Of a stretch of 64,000 nt of DNA, positions 1-13,104 are shown in pieces (the first letter of the stretch is position 1; each line of letters starts with the position of its first letter). The DNA is from Polytrichum commune (taxonomy: Eukaryota > Streptophyta > Polytrichopsida > Polytrichales > Polytrichaceae): positions 3,162,501 through 3,226,500 of the forward strand of contig OX485808.1 of the NCBI GenBank assembly GCA_950295325.1, in the 5' to 3' direction. The translations under genes were made by a program, and so were the position numbers. The notes beneath the pieces are model-generated. The model had not been told where the DNA came from. It did no database searches and was given only the letters and a program-made list of their open reading frames with translations.

Positions 1-260
1 GTCACCCTTGCAAAATGAACACTAAAATAGACAAGTCTTCCATGGTTATTAGCCTATGAGTGTACTTTTTCATTATCCGTCAAGTTTTCATCCATCATCA
101 ACGATATTATATATCGTCTCACAACTTTTGAACTACGACATTATTCGGCGCTAGTCTAGGGTGTTGCACCCCTAGTGCCGGGAATTTTGCAAGGATCGGT
201 TCGCTATTCTGTTGAGTCACCCTTGCAAAATGAACACTAAAATAGATGAGTCTTACATGG
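1..260. repeat. Direct repeat pair, 215-bp period
   Basis: Positions 1-45 recur at 216-260 with few changes; both begin GTCACCCTTGCAAAATGAAC. The first copy touches the window edge, so the array may extend outward. No coding sense was found. Confidence 0.7.
147..181. other. Small imperfect hairpin
   Basis: An interrupted palindrome pairs CGGC/CTAG on the left with CTAG/GCCG on the right, with an inner stem CTAGGGTG...CACCCCTAG. It lies between the two direct repeats. It may be a relic of a small transposon; function unknown. Confidence 0.4.
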
Positions 261-284
261 CTACTTCTTCTAACCAACCCCCAC

Positions 285-645
285 TTCCTCTAGGATATGA
301 AACACGTGGTTAGTACAAGATGGTTAGCTAATCCAAACCAAGGTTGCAGTCATTACTCTTGTAAATTTTGGAGCTTGTGTGGAAATCTTATAGAGGATGA
401 AAGTGAGGATTCTTGTGCTCGTTAAATGGTCATATAGGTCCCCCCCCCCCCAATTACATGTTGGCAATTGAGCCTAGAATGGTTATTGTATTTTGAGCAT
501 GTACTCTAACCTCATTTAAGCACATCTAACCTCATTTTTGGCATTCGTTCTTGATGAGCCACGCCTAATTACATATAATTTTTAAAAATGGGTGTCCAAT
601 TAAAGATAAGTAACCTTTTAAAACCCATCTACCTTAGTCAACCAA
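285..645 (+). repeat. Dispersed repeat R1, copy a
   Basis: It starts near TAGGATATGAAACACGTGG, passes a poly-C run near 449-461 and ends near the CATCTACCTTAGT motif. Related copies lie near 20.55, 21.23, 34.86, 44.70 and 56.07 kb. No open frame is shared between copies, so this looks like an old non-coding or non-autonomous repeat. Boundaries are approximate. Confidence 0.65.
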
Positions 646-1554
646 AGTATTGTTCACTTTGCAAGGGGACACTAACAGTTGAGCTCACCCCTCTTTAGTG
701 ACCGGACATCATAAATTTTTATTTTAATCATAGAAATCACAACCGAGCAACCATATTGTCGACATGCTTGCCAACTATGCTTGCCTACTAGTTGGCCAAG
801 TGAGGCTTGCAACCATCTACATTGTTTATGGTAAAAATATGGGCCATGACATATACAATGATAAATCAACACTAAACACATTGGGGATGCGCACACTGTT
901 TTCCAACTCACAATATGTAACATCGGAGGCATACATTGTAGGTCATGATATTTCCAATGCAATGGAAAATAATGCACAATAGAGATACTTCCAACAAAGT
1001 GAGATTCAGTTCACAAGTGTCCTACCTAGACAGTTGCAAATCTATATTTATAATACTTATTTTATTTCCAAAATAAAATACAATCAAATTGACTATACTC
1101 ATTTCCCCAAAATTATCCTTGCTAGATGTTACTTCTTCAAACATAACCTATGTGCATTTTAGTTACGTGGAGAGATTGATGCAAAAACAATTCCCTCAAA
1201 TTTTAGGGTCCACAATATCTTGTTTGTTTGTGTGATGGTGTATACCGTGGGCCACACTATATTGTTTGCAAGGGTGACTCACATCAATGTATGCCCACAA
1301 TATATATATCATAAACATTTTAGTTGGTCGTGATAAGACATGAGAATAACTTTGTCACGATTTGAGGGACTACAATGCAACTAGGCCCACCCCACCTTGT
1401 ATAGGAAGGGAGCATGGGGCACGTGCTTGGTAATGTTACGTAGCACACTAACTTAAAGGTGGGCTTACACTAGGGTCCAAAAGAAAAGGATCCCAAAAAC
1501 AAGCAAAGCTCTTGAGAGCAAAGATTTGGACCAGAGGATTTTTTACTCGGGTTC

Positions 1555-2200
1555 AGGTCCAAGCTTTGGATAGAATGAAGTGGTCCTAACGTGACATCAT
1601 TTCCCACCAAATCTCAACAGTCCACATTCAAAAAGAAAATCCTCCTAGTTTGAGAAACCAATCTTCAAGCTTGGGTCTAGTCTTTGAGTTTGCAAGTAAG
1701 GTCCATTGAAGGGATGTTTTGGACTTTGGAGTTTCTTTGACTCAGACCCTTATGCAAACCCATCAATACTCAAGGGTAAATTTACACTAGAGTCTAAGAC
1801 CAAGAAAACTCCAAAGTTGAGTAATCCTATTGGTCCAAAGTAAACCTTTCAACCCAAGAAGTTACACCGGGGTCTGGTCCAAGGTATGAAAAAATGATGT
1901 GGCGCTCATATGACATCAATTTCTTGCCAAATCACATTGGTCCTAACTCAGTAAAACTCTCTTCCTACTTTGAGATCTTCAAGGTTGGGTCCAAGACCCA
2001 AAAAACTCCAAGACCAAGCAACCCTATTGGTTGATTGCATAATGTTGGACCCAATAAATTTGGGGTTTGGTCCATGACATGAAAACATGATGTGGCGCTA
2101 ATGCAGCATCACCTTCCCACCAAATCATATAGTCTCACCTCAAGAGAATACTTTTTCCTACTATGAGAACTTAATCCTCAAATTTGGGTCCAAACTTGAG
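1555..2200. repeat. Three diverged copies of a ~120-bp motif
   Basis: Related blocks begin near 1555, 1876 and 2067. Each reads roughly GGTCCA...ATGATGTGGCGCT...ACATCA...CCACCAAATC..., then a CTCTTCCTACTTTGAGA-like part, then a GGGTCC-type end. A further fragment of the same sequence lies inverted at about 45047-45110. The copies are diverged and not evenly spaced. Confidence 0.6.
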
Positions 2201-5057
2201 TGCAAAAGTAAGGGGCATTTTGGACCTCAAGATACTCGGACGATGGCTTTGGTGTAAATCCACTTTAAGCATCAAAAAGACAATATTGTTGTGAACCATG
2301 GTCATATGAGTTTTACGAATACCAATGTTGCTTAAAACCATGTTGTTGAGATCTAAAGTTTTCTACTAAACCAAAAAATTCTCCATTAACACTTCTATAT
2401 TATTACAACATTCCGGCTGTTGAGCTTTAATTTGTAATATTGGACCGAAACTAATGTGGTCTCCATAATAGCCAACTTACTGACACAACTCCACATGTCA
2501 CCAAGTGATACTGACTTCTTATCATACACATTCTAAACTGCAAGTCAACACAATAAGTCCCACCAATGAACCTATTTAGGGCCACTTTACACACAAGTGA
2601 AGTGACGGCCTTAAGGTTCAAAGAAAAGTTCGTGGATGAAAAGTCTACATGGAGTCCTACATGGCAGGTTCTGGCTAAGGGTGCATGGTCTACTGGAATT
2701 TGCGTACTTCCAAGAGGTGGGCCTGACGCAAATTCCATGAGACAATTGTTTTTTAATATTTTTTTTCCAACATGATAGATTTAAGGACAACTTGCAGTGC
2801 ATATTCCAAGACATATTGTAGGACAGACAAACACCACCAAGTAATTCTCTTAAATTGATAAAGTTTGAGACATATTATATTAAACCAAATCCTCCCCTCT
2901 TTTTCCGCCAACAAAATATGTTATGGTCCCGCAACATGGTTCATTCTCACTTCACACTATGCTTAACCCCTAAGTGCCCAAGCCTTTCGGAATGCACTTT
3001 TCCTAAGAAATATGTGCATGGCTTTAATACAATCCCCAATGGAGGAATTTGTCTTTTATCCAAAATCTAACCGTATAGATGTTTAAAGAACTTGTTTATT
3101 AGTATGCATACCAATTTTGAGACCAAGATTGCATAAGAGTTGTGAGATTCAAACAAGAGAAATGTATACGTTCTTTTTTTTGTATGCCGCCCCTCCCCAC
3201 AATGTTGGTATAATTTGCTCATAAGTGTTTTGAGGAATTTGAGGTGACACGAACAACTCCAACATGTGAAAGAATACGAAAATGTGATTCCAAAGACCCT
3301 ATGTATGCATATAGAGCTATCCCAATCATTTTGCAATCCTCCTTGCAATTCTTGAAATGCATTTTCTTTATTTTAACACTTGACGATTTGATATTGCAAA
3401 TTACTTCACATTGGTAATTGTGAATACTAATATTCGACGGTCAAAAATACATAATTTTTTTACTCTTTCCACTACGACACTTTCCAAAAGAAATGAATAA
3501 TGAGAACTCTTTGGACGTCAAAAACAAATACAATAGTCCAATTAGCTGAAACATTGAGGAAATAGTAAAGCACTTTCTCCACCCATTCCCTACATCACAG
3601 ACATATATGCCTTTGCGACCCTCTCTAAAATCGAATATTTACTCTTTTTGGTCAAAAATGCCTCAATCCAAAAGTTGCCCTTCCATACTGCCCGCCAAAA
3701 AAATTTACGCAGTCAAAGGAATTTACCTGCCCACATACAAACGAGCCGAAATTTTTGGTCAACCATATATGGTTGCTCGGGCACTTAGGGGTTAAGGGCC
3801 GAAGACTACATAAAATGGCTTTCCCGACAACCATGGTACGGCCTTTGGATAGGAGTCAAGGGTCCTCACCATTACAAGGTCACGGCTCTTGGCTCATGTG
3901 TGAAGTGGCCCTTAGTGAGGTGAGTTTTAAAGTGCACTTTCATGTGCCAATCAAGTTAAAGAAAAGGAAGGCTAATGGTGCATGTGGGAAATTAGTGAAG
4001 GTGATACTAAATTTCTTTACGCTATGAAATTAGTGTCACCAAAAGATTTAGGAAGCATTGGTCATCTAGGCACTATTCGTTAACAAGCATATGTTTGCAT
4101 AGAATTTGTATCACTCTACAAGCACCTCAGGGCACACACTCATTTTTATGAAATGTATGGTAAGTGAGCACGCATTCATGAATTTAGTTTCACCCAGTGA
4201 AATACTTAGCCCTCACTAATTTTGAGACTTGGCAAAATAGTGCATGTTTCGGGAATTAGTAGCACACACACTAGTTGGGTCAATAAGTGTAGTACATGAC
4301 AAAGTTTGACATCGTGATTCACTTGGAGAACAAACTTTTAGAGATGGCACCAATCTAGGGAAAATTTGAAGTTTGTGGAGGGGGAGTTGACTACATGTCT
4401 ATTGTGGAACTGGGAATTAACTTGCATTTGAGCTGGAAACAATTTTACATTGACACATGTATAAACATGCTACTGTGATACTTAAATTGTTATACATATG
4501 AATAAAATTTTAATATAAAAAATGGATGTATGTTCTTATTCTTCAAACATTCCCCAAAATTGAAAGTTGTGAAGTTCAAATCACCTACTCATGAAACATG
4601 CCAAGTGGTTGAATGAGAGGACAACCACATTCCATCTTGCATGTTTGACAACAAAGACAAAATTGCTCTTTCATATGTTGACCCTTTACTCCACATGAAG
4701 ATCTTAACCAACAATTGCAACAAGACAATTCTATACATTTGCATGTATGTCCAAAGTCTCAGTCTCTTTATTGGAACAATCGACACATGGAAGTGTGCCT
4801 TTACACTTGATTCTCAACCTTGGAGCCTGCAAGATTATTTTGAATATTTATTACTATATCAACAAAATACAATGAATGCATTGTTGTTCTAATCTATTCT
4901 ATTGTGGTTGATAAACGGGTGAATGATTAAGGTATAAGTTTTAGTTCTTTGATTTTGACCCAGGGTAATATACACAAGTAAAGAGGCAATGCAACCTAAT
5001 CGCAAAGGCAACATGATTGCACGTATCAATGTACACTAAATGTGTAGTGAGGATGGA

Positions 5058-5400
5058 TTACCATGTGGAGTTACATGGTGATGCAACATATTCTTGATAA
5101 TGTGCATTTCTTCCAAATATACCACATATGAAATGAGAAGCCAAAAAACTCCAACGACTGAAAGTACATCGAGATGGTATCAAAGATGTTAATTCTCTAG
5201 AGTAGCAGATTGCCATAGCCTCCACAAGATAAAGACTAACATCAACTTGATGGTCCAGTTGGAAGAGTGGTTTGACATTGCCTAGTGCTATGTCCTCAAA
5301 TAAAAAATCAAAATTATCTCTAATGGAGTTACAGAGGGGACACTCCAACACAAAACATGTCTTATTTTTAATTACCTTGTGAGAACAAAAACATCATAAT
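5058..5400 (-). pseudogene. Degraded reverse-transcriptase-tail-like fragment
   Basis: The minus strand encodes a fragment with the pattern C-S-H-K...F-V-L-E-C-P-L-C-N-S-I-R-D-N-F, then a stretch containing L-F-Q-L-D-H-Q and Y-L-V-E-A. This resembles the C-x2-C-x(n)-H-x4-C zinc-binding tail found downstream of reverse transcriptase in many non-LTR elements. No catalytic core is present and the frame is closed on both sides, so it is a relic. A second copy of the same sequence flanks the copia insertion at 39.0/44.5 kb. The family assignment rests on motif spacing only. Confidence 0.35.
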
Positions 5401-6235
5401 TTGTTTCCGCTAGGGATTGGGATAGTCGACCTCTAGCCAATTTCAATTTGGTGAGTCTATGATTTGAGGTGCAGTAAGCAACACTAATTGTGTGTTGGAG
5501 TATTGTCAAACAAGCAATATGCATGCGTTAGATAAAATACAAATTTGTAAGGAATGTATGAGTATTTCTTCAATTCGTAGTATAACATATTTGCACCTAA
5601 GTTCTACCAATGTATGCGGATACTTGGGGGTAAATCACTTCCAAATATGACGCGTTGAACAAAGAGAGAGGGAATTATTGTATACGAGCATACCTTTCAT
5701 TCATCTAAAATAAATAAATAAACACAAAATACTATGCAGCCCGAATGTTGCTTTTGTTAGTTGATTTGGCACCATAACGCGTTTCAAAGACACCAATTTA
5801 GTCTACTCAAGGTCATTTGAGATAGATTGACAACAAACCTATAGGGGATCAAACTTGATGTTGGTTGAATGAGAGGTACACTCATATACAATAATCAATG
5901 AATTGGGATAACTGACCGCTAGTTACATATGCGTCGGATGAGCTTGAAAAATAGTTGGTTAAAGTTCAAGACTTCGTAAAAACAACCGATCATTTTAGAG
6001 GTATCTATTAATAATAATAAAACATTTTAAAATCACAACATGTAACCGGTTGGACTTGGAAACACTAGGATCTTGACCGATTATGCCCAAAATCTCCCCG
6101 GATGCTAAACAATAAATCACTCTCTCTACTTAAGGCATTTATAAATACACATGAAAAAATGGTTATAGGTTGAACTTATCTTCTAGTCAAAGTACTTAAC
6201 ATTGGTTTCGGTGTGTACTTATAAGAAGGTACTGT

Positions 6236-6283
6236 TTGTTGTTGTTGTTGCTGTTGTTGTTGCTGTTGTTGTTGTTATTATTA
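6236..6283. repeat. TTG/CTG trinucleotide microsatellite
   Basis: About 16 interrupted TTG/CTG triplets. The predicted poly-Thr run on the other strand is not evidence of a gene. Confidence 0.9.
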
Positions 6284-9200
6284 TCTGACATAGAGAAAAC
6301 TTCAAAAGGTGGACTAATAAGTAGGGGAATACGGTAGCCTTGGCCACTTGGCAATCACAAAAGGACATGACTTCATGCGGGCACTTTAAACTCATCATCT
6401 TTCGGTTTGGATTGGATTTCGTGAACAATATGTCATTTCGTATGGTTGCTTTGATCGCAATTACGTTGTCTTCTTAAAAGTTCTTGAAGACCACACTTAA
6501 AAGTTTTTGAATATTGGACTTGTGTGGAGAGGCATTCCTAATCAAGTCTAAGGCTACATCATCCAAAATTCTCACTCAATTTGAGCTAACTTTGATCCAA
6601 GTCTAATTGGACATGTCTCAACCTCAATTATATACCACATTCGTTTTTAAGCCGTTCCAACCACTCACATGATGACATGTAGCAATTTATGACCGCAAAT
6701 TACTCCTAGTCTAAGTGGCATGTAGGGTGTTATGTAGTAATTAGTTTTGTGACACAAAAGCCTTTAGAGTTTTCAACCTATACATTGGACAAACATAATG
6801 CTTGGTGCAAACCTCGGAGAAATAAAAATAATGTTGAACTTCATAGGTACCACTTGTGTATATAGGTCATACATTAAGCCCCTTGGACCTTAACCCTTAA
6901 ACCTTTTAGGGTATGTACATGGTATTGGTGGGTAAAGGTTAAAGTCACAAACATCAAATTGTTTTACATATTCAACATGCTTTAGAAAGTGTTGTGTCCT
7001 AACACTCGGAAATCCTATTAGAATTCTTCAAATGTAAACAACATTTTATTGTAAGAGAATGCTTTCATGTTACATTGAACACAACATACATTTATAGCAT
7101 ACTTCTAAGGAACTTCAATGGAAATGTATTATAACATTCACAAATTTCTATGTACAAAATACAACATAACTCGATAAAACAAAAAAAAAACTACAATTTT
7201 GATGGGATGGCTTGACATTTCAATGTTTTGGAACATACTTGGTCAACATAGAATGTGAATTTGAACAATATTCAAGTAGCATCACGCATCAATGTTGAAA
7301 GAAAAGATGGAAACCTAAAAACAATTGTCCTTGTCTTGCATTATTCCTTATGTTTATGCACCCACATCACTGAGAAACTTTGCATCTAGAGTTTCAAGAA
7401 TCTCTTCTTCATTCTTGTCAAAGCCCTCCGTATCACTAGCTACAAAAGCAACAACACCAACATGAGAATCATGTGGGCAATTCTTTACAAGCAACATGAG
7501 CATCGGCATTGAACACTTGCCCATTGTAGTCCATTGTTGTTTTTGCTGCTAGGTAACGATATCCCAAAATTCTCATGAAGAAAAACAACATAATTTACCT
7601 AGTAGTTCAAACTTAAGATGACCATGTCTATATGAAATCATCATAATGCATAATGCATATTTCACATTGCACTTCCAATGCATGATCACAAGACGGAATA
7701 CATAAACAACCCACAACTTCAAGGCGATCTTTACTCACCAAATATTAGAGGCGATGAGAGTGGAGGCCTTTTGGAAACAATGTGAAAGATGAACTCTTTG
7801 TTTCGAAGGAAGCAAAGCTTGTCCGAAGCATGTGTTGTGTTGGATGAAAGAATGCCCTAATGTGAACATGTGTTGAATGGAATTATATGTAAAAAATAAG
7901 GATACCTATGTTTACTTGCCATTACCCTTTTCATTGTCTTATTGATCCGGAGACATGCATGATATTGAGAATTATTTGATTTGGTGCGTTATTCTTCCAA
8001 GGGCTATGCCAAGCTCATAAAATTATTGTATTTATAGGCCATGTCTTTACCCTTAACTTCATGGAGCATGTTGTGGGTTCATCAATACCATGTCAATATT
8101 TATTTCATAATATTATTCATAAAAAAATTCATAAAAAATTGACAAATTTCAATCAAAATATTACGAAGTTACTACATATAGTAATGTATCAACAAAGGGA
8201 AAAGTTAGTTCATTCTTGACTTTAAAAATTTTATTTTTTATTAACCATCTTTTCATATAGGAATTGATTAACGTTGGTGACAAGAGAATTTCGTGAGGAA
8301 CACAATGAATCCCATCGTGACCTTCCTAGCACCTTCCTTTGGGTTGAATTAGCCTTCAATAGTCATTCATATCCCCAAAATATGTCTCTCATGAAATTAA
8401 GGGTTAATCATGTGATGGCTTGCCCTTAGGAGCCCTTACCCCTAGTGGATTCCATTTAGGCAATGAACTTACTATTGTAGTTGTTTGGACTTTGTGCTAT
8501 CTATACAAAACATCGAGAGTTTCATACATGATGAACTTCTTACAATAAGTATTTGATTTAGCATGGCGTTAAATTTGATATGTCATGTTGATTAGGGTGG
8601 CCTCCGTGACTTATCATGTAGTAGCAAGTATCACATGTCATCATAGACGGATGTCACCCAATGATTGCAAGGTCATTTATGTGAGTCAATGATGAATAGT
8701 GTGGGTTGCAATTAATCGATTGTATAATGCTCTTACCTTGAGGCACATGCTGCCTATTCCTTTCAGCATGTGTAGCATCAAGGCTATATAAATAGACATT
8801 ACATAGTGATGTTACTATTGTTGTTCATTCATTATCAAACAAACTACAAGTATTTTAACGCATTTAAAAGGGTTTTGTTTGTTGGAACTTATGGTGGCAT
8901 GGTTGTCACGTGTCACTTAACTCCTAAAAGGACATAAAGGTGTATTTGATTTTTTGGGCTTATTTTTAGCTACGTCAACAAAGTTGAGCTTACATCAAGT
9001 CAGAAATCTATAAAAACTAGAAGGTTGGGCTCTTTTTACTTGTTGGCTACAAGTAAAAGCAATAATTTGTACCTATTCAAAGCATGGTGACATCTAGGAT
9101 TGGTGGACATGGGGGATGTATTTTGGCATCAAGGCAAGTACATGTGAATAGGTGTAATTAGAATAAAACGAACCTAAAATATCTAAAAAAAACATATCAC

Positions 9201-11785
9201 TTATTTCTAATGATACATGCATCTTCTTGTATGCCGTTTGAATCCAAGTACTTGGGGGAACGTGTTCTTTATGGAATGAATTGTTCAAATCAACCCATAC
9301 ATAACATGCATATAGAGCAAATATTGAGATCCAAAGGATACAAAATAAATTCACAATTTTTTCTTTTATTCATGCAAAATAGTCATGTGTGAATTTTGAG
9401 AAGGCTAAATATCACCCTCACATTATTTATGACATAAGGTGACTGCAATTGAAGTATCTGGTTGGATTATCCACTAAGGATTGTCTTTAACACAAAGGTC
9501 CTTGTTGAGATACGGCGTTGCCTGCTTTCATGTGTGTTGATGTAGAAACCAATGTTGGTACAATATCATTGTTATTTGATATCATTAAGGTATCTAAAAT
9601 GAGGATGTCACATTTTTTGATACCAATATGGCATGAGTATTTCATGGTATTATTTGGTCTTTGAAACCACTCAGGTCTATATACTATATGTGTAATAATC
9701 TTCATACCCACCTAAAGTCGTCTTAGTAACAATACAATTTAAATGATATTGACGCAAATAAGAACTTGGATATGCACAACAAAAAAAATTAAAAAATGGG
9801 AGAAAACAATGTTGTGAGATCCCCAAATCCCCAAAGTAAGAGAAATTGGCATGTGTTCAAGATGTGCTAAGGCTGCCCAAATTGTTGGTGATGCGTCGTA
9901 GCACCTACCAAGGAGAAGGATAAAAATGTTAACTATTATGCAAAACTATTTAAGAAACCGAATATTTAGCCAAATTAACCCAAAGTTGAGTTCAAAGACT
10001 TGAAAGTAGTCCACCATGTTCATGGGATTTAGTGTCATGTGCAATGTTGGTGAACGGTATGAACTCAGTTGGTAGAGGCTTAGAAATATTACGTCCATGA
10101 ATTGTCAACATAAGCAACTTTTTGAAGTAATTTTATTAACAATATTTTATTAAGTGTAGCACATTGGGGTACTTGACATGATAGTTGTACATTTTAGGAT
10201 GTCACAGGGAGACAATATTCATAATACTAATTTCAAGTGTCATGTGCTTACACTTATGATCAACTTGTTGGGCATACTCAATAGTAAGCAAACCAATGCC
10301 CAATGTCATGTGGTTACACCAATGGTCAAGTCGTTGATCATTAATGTAACCTACACATAAACCTCATAACATGCTAAGTGACACTATTAGGTTGGTGACA
10401 TTAAATACCATAAACAATGCAATGAGAAACTAGGATATATCAACAACAAAATTATACATGGACAAGTTTTTACCACCCTGCCATTGATAGGTGTTGGGAT
10501 TACCCCCCCCCCCCCAAAAATGAAGGCCCTTGTTGTGGGTAACGTAGAAGCATCCATCATGTACAAATGAGCAATGTGGTCTTTAACTTGGCCCAAACAT
10601 ATTCTTCAATATTTTATTTGGATTAACAATTACGTTATGAGCATAACAACATAAGACATTTATACCTTCGTGGAGATAGGGACAATTGACCTATCCCCAA
10701 AAGAACTCCTTCCTCCCTCCCTTCCTTCCATTTGATTTTCTTAAAATAAAATCCTTCGCTCTTTCCAAGTGGACATAAACCCATAGAAGAACACAAACAT
10801 ATACAATTAACTATGAAATGCTATAAACCAATTGAGATTTTTCTTCCCAAAACAATTGGCTACTAACCTCAATACACAATCACCCTTTCGCATGTAAAAA
10901 TACTCCCACATATCACAAAAATGTAACGTAAAAGTGCCCAATTTTGTCAGTGACCCAATTGCAACACCTATATTTTATCCCAAAGTCAAGCTATGTATTT
11001 CAACAAGGGCACTAATTATATTATTCTAACAACCAAACACATACGTAATTGGTTGAAATGTCAATAAAAAATGTCCATTTTGGAGGGACCTAAGTAACCG
11101 CTTTGGGTTCCCCCAAAAAACAAACTTTCATGAACCGTATTTATCTCACATGATGTCGAAATTTGATGAACTCAAGTGCATTAGCCTCCTCCTGAATTTG
11201 CTAACCTTTTGATATAAAAAACTATTGAAATATTTCACACATGTTAAGGGTCTCAAGTGCTCAAAGTGTCCATTAAGGTAGATGAGTCTAAAGTGGTTCG
11301 TTTTCTTTATTGGACCCCTAGATTCGATTGGTATGTGGCTCGGTGAGGATCAAAGAACAAACATCATAAAGACACGTGTTTAAAAGAGATCGAGCTATGT
11401 CTTCAAAGATAAATAACTACTCTACACCCAATTGTGAACACAATTGGGAGGACCTACGTATTCAATTAAGAAATCAACAAACATGCACTTTTGATAACCA
11501 TTTCTAAAGCACAAGAGGTCTGATTTTCAATCTAGTTTGCGCAAATGTTTCATTGTAGATTTGATATTGCAATACGAGCTTTGTTGTGTAAATCTAATCG
11601 GTAGAAGTGGAGGACATGGAAAACGAACCAAATTACACCATCATTCCTTAGAGGCGGTTCTACCTTATGCTTTCCCAAATCTCCAAACTACTTTAATTGA
11701 TTTTGGCACTTATCCAAGATGCTATGAAGATGCTCAAATGTAGGCCTCCCTCCTCCTCATTGTGGGTAGTGGGAACAGGAGAAAT

Positions 11786-11788
<3 letters not shown>

Positions 11789-11825
<37 letters not shown>
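11789..11825. repeat. CT dinucleotide microsatellite
   Basis: An uninterrupted CT run of about 18 units. It probably lies in the promoter or 5' leader of the downstream gene pair. Confidence 0.95.
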
Positions 11826-11828
<3 letters not shown>

Positions 11829-12175
11829 CCCTTCCTCCCTCTTTCCTTCAACCTTTAGCTTTCCTTTGAATCTCTCAACTTCCCTCCCGACTGATGAATC
11901 CTCTCTCCTACTTCCTCCCAAATACTTACACAAATCACCGCGCACACTCATCAACATCATTCGTCACATCTCCATTCACCTCCATTCACCTCCATTTCCA
12001 TCTCCATCTCTCTTCACTTCGCAGCAGCTGCCTCCCAACTCCCAACGCGCTTCAATCAATCTCCTCTGTACGTTTCCTCTGCTCAACAACACTCTGCAAT
12101 CAGATTGGAAGCAACAAAAACCAAACAAATTAAAGTAGAGCAAACCACAAAAAGGTGGAAGGACGGGCAGTAGCA

Positions 12176-12201
12176 GACGGGGACGGACGGACGGACGGAC
12201 G
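12176..12201. repeat. GGAC tetranucleotide run
   Basis: About six GGAC units lie at the switch between the C/T-rich and the G/T-rich parts of the leader region. Confidence 0.85.
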
Positions 12202-13104
12202 CAAGCAATTCCTTCTTGATTGAGCAGGAGCCAGGTGTGTGGAGGTGGGTGGGAATTCGACCTTGGGTTTGGGTTTGGTCGGTGGGTTTTTGTTTTCGTT
12301 TTTTTTTTTTTGTTTGGGTGTGTGTTTGGGTTTTTGTTTTTTTGGTTTTGTTTTGGTGTGTGTTGGGTTTTTGTTTGGGGTGTGAATTTTTGTTGGGTTT
12401 CGTGTGGGAGGTGGGGCAGTGGCGGCGGTAGGGATGTTGGTGGTGGATCTTGTGAGCGTTGTGGAGTGGATCTAGTGAGGAGGGGGAGGTGGAGATTGGC
12501 GGGAGGTTTAGGTTATGGGCGGAATTTCTTTGTGGGCAGTGCGGGCATGGATCGTCGGTGGTGGGGATGATGTTGGATTTTGTGGATTTTGTTGAAGATT
12601 TTGCGGTGCGTGTGAGATTGGCGGGTAGAAGTGGCAATTTGCGAAGAATGTGGGGGAGCAAGATAAGAAGAGGGTTCCTGAGGGCTTCGATTGGTTCGTG
12701 CACGCAGAGATTGTGTGTATCGGATGAGTTAGTCGGTGGCATTCCAGTCTAACATGCTTGTTTTTTTGGTTCGGTGTTCAGGGCCTGGAAGGTGCATCGG
12801 AGGAATCGTTTTCAAGGAAAACGTGTTGGGGTGGGCAGTCAAAATTCTGAGGATTTTTCCAACAGTTTCGTCGATCTTTCCAAGGTCGTAGACGGCTGAG
12901 CATTTGGAAGAATTAATTGCGGTGGTTCTGGGGAGATTGCTCTGCTCTTTGATTGGCGGTGGTCAATTGTGCCCAAGAGCCCCCACAGTAAAGGCCAAGA
13001 AGTTGTGTTTCGAACAGGGTTTTGTGTTTCAGGAATTGGAGATTGAAGCACCGGAGCGGAACAGAGCAGTTCAGGACAGTACAGAGGCCGGCGGTGGGGA
13101 TGCC

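Larger units (their letters stand above)
1..11750. other. Gene-free, repeat-rich AT-rich region
   Basis: Only short unsupported reading frames occur, with no recognisable domain apart from the degraded retroelement fragment at 5058-5400. Identified contents are the direct repeat at the left edge, a copy of a dispersed repeat (about 285-645), an internally repetitive block (1555-2200) and a TTG microsatellite. A segment at about 10140-10400 is related to 54930-55335: both share a block reading TAGCACATTGGGRTACTTGA followed by a short motif ending in AAGTGTCA. The stretch from about 6300 to 10100 shows nothing I can name. Confidence 0.6.
11750..13104 (+). promoter_or_regulatory. Putative promoter/leader of the 13.1-kb gene pair
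   Basis: Base composition changes abruptly here. About 11789-12130 is rich in C and T and poor in G, including a CT run (11789-11825). About 12240-12470 is almost all G and T. A GGAC run (12176-12201) lies between. C/T-rich and GA-rich tracts are common near plant transcription starts, and G/T-rich DNA suits a transcribed leader. No TATA box or start site could be fixed. The ATG at 13105 follows an open but unsupported frame running back to about 12904. Confidence 0.45.

Noticed and set aside
6219-6428. Frame with poly-Thr tail
   Set aside because: Generated by the TTG microsatellite.
12083-12742. 219-codon minus-strand open frame
   Set aside because: Low-complexity Lys/Thr/Gln composition that simply mirrors the G/T-rich leader on the other strand; no domain.
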